DNA from: a virus
Reading direction: 5' to 3' (one strand)
DNA length: 28,247 nt
IMG/VR virus record: IMGVR_UViG_3300038552_000058
Span: 1 to 28,247 of that record
The position numbers were made by a program, and so were the translations under genes. This document shows positions 28,201-28,247 of this stretch, piece by piece; position 1 is the stretch's first letter; the number at the start of each line of letters is the position of its first letter. The notes beneath the pieces were generated by a model that worked only from the letters and a program-made list of their open reading frames with translations, did not search any database and had not been told where the DNA came from.

Positions 28201-28236
28201 GAAAACCCCCGGGAGCCTTCAGGCTCGACCGGGGGT
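28201..28236 (-). terminator. Rho-independent terminator for minus-strand genes beyond the window
   Basis: ACCCCCGG pairs with CCGGGGGT, and inside it GAGCC pairs with GGCTC around a TTCA loop (a two-base bulge on one side). On the minus strand the hairpin is followed by TTTTCTCTT. It would end transcripts arriving from the right, just before the virion promoter. Confidence 0.8.
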
Positions 28237-28247
28237 CTCCAAGGAGG

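Noticed and set aside
1-28247. tRNA genes, CRISPR arrays, integrase, attachment site
   Set aside because: No cloverleaf, spaced repeats, recombinase motifs or suitable direct repeats were seen on either strand.

Overview
The window is part of a GC-rich, tightly packed tailed-phage genome, and its virion genes point to a podovirus. I see no rRNA, tRNA, CRISPR array, integrase, lysogeny repressor or bacterial housekeeping gene. Supporting signs are an N4-gp56-like major capsid protein, large Ala/Gly-rich virion proteins in place of a tape measure, a propeller-like tail protein, two tail-fibre genes, a phage-type polymerase and recombination set, and start/stop overlaps (ATGA, GTGA, TGATG) at most gene junctions. 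The host cannot be read from the sequence. Strong AGGAGG ribosome sites, frequent GTG/TTG starts and high third-position GC suggest a GC-rich bacterium. No portal, terminase or primase is visible; the first two probably lie beyond the right edge.

Layout. (1) 1-1176, plus strand: small coiled-coil and Cys-rich proteins that share duplicated segments. (2) 1173-2756, minus strand: a short control operon with a RepA-like RecA-fold ATPase, a small possible ribbon-helix-helix protein, a hidden 47-residue gene and a 98-residue protein, with a TATAAT box and a GC palindrome between genes. (3) 2814-10865, plus strand: nucleotide-pool enzymes (deoxyribosyltransferase-like, MazG, DUF5664/MazZ-like), zinc-knuckle microproteins, a Cas4/RecB-like nuclease, a Sak4-like recombination ATPase, a candidate ssDNA-binding protein, and a family-A DNA polymerase that is split in two and carries an N-terminal uracil-DNA-glycosylase domain. 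(4) 10892-16145, plus strand: an exported Ala-rich protein, a free-standing LAGLIDADG endonuclease, a membrane protein, a minimal M15 peptidase (probable endolysin), a metallophosphoesterase, a lipoprotein, several zinc-binding microproteins and an adaptor-like virion protein. (5) 28190 down to 16142, minus strand: the virion operon, read right to left from capsid through internal or ejection-type proteins and a propeller-like tail protein to two fibres that share an N-terminal domain.

How it works together (inference). The divergent region near 2.76-2.81 kb separates the minus-strand control operon from the long plus-strand replication/lysis operon. The virion operon has its own candidate promoter just after a Rho-independent terminator at the right edge. 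Both convergent junctions (1173-1176 and 16142-16145) overlap at the same four bases, CTAA, which leaves no room for an intergenic terminator.

Most notable: the UDG-exonuclease-polymerase protein broken at a TGATG junction inside the thumb; a Cys-rich insertion in the polymerase palm; a dense set of small CxxC proteins; a repeated GTTCCTAG element at nearly every real gap of the plus-strand operon; and strong stem-loops after the candidate ssDNA-binding gene and the capsid gene.
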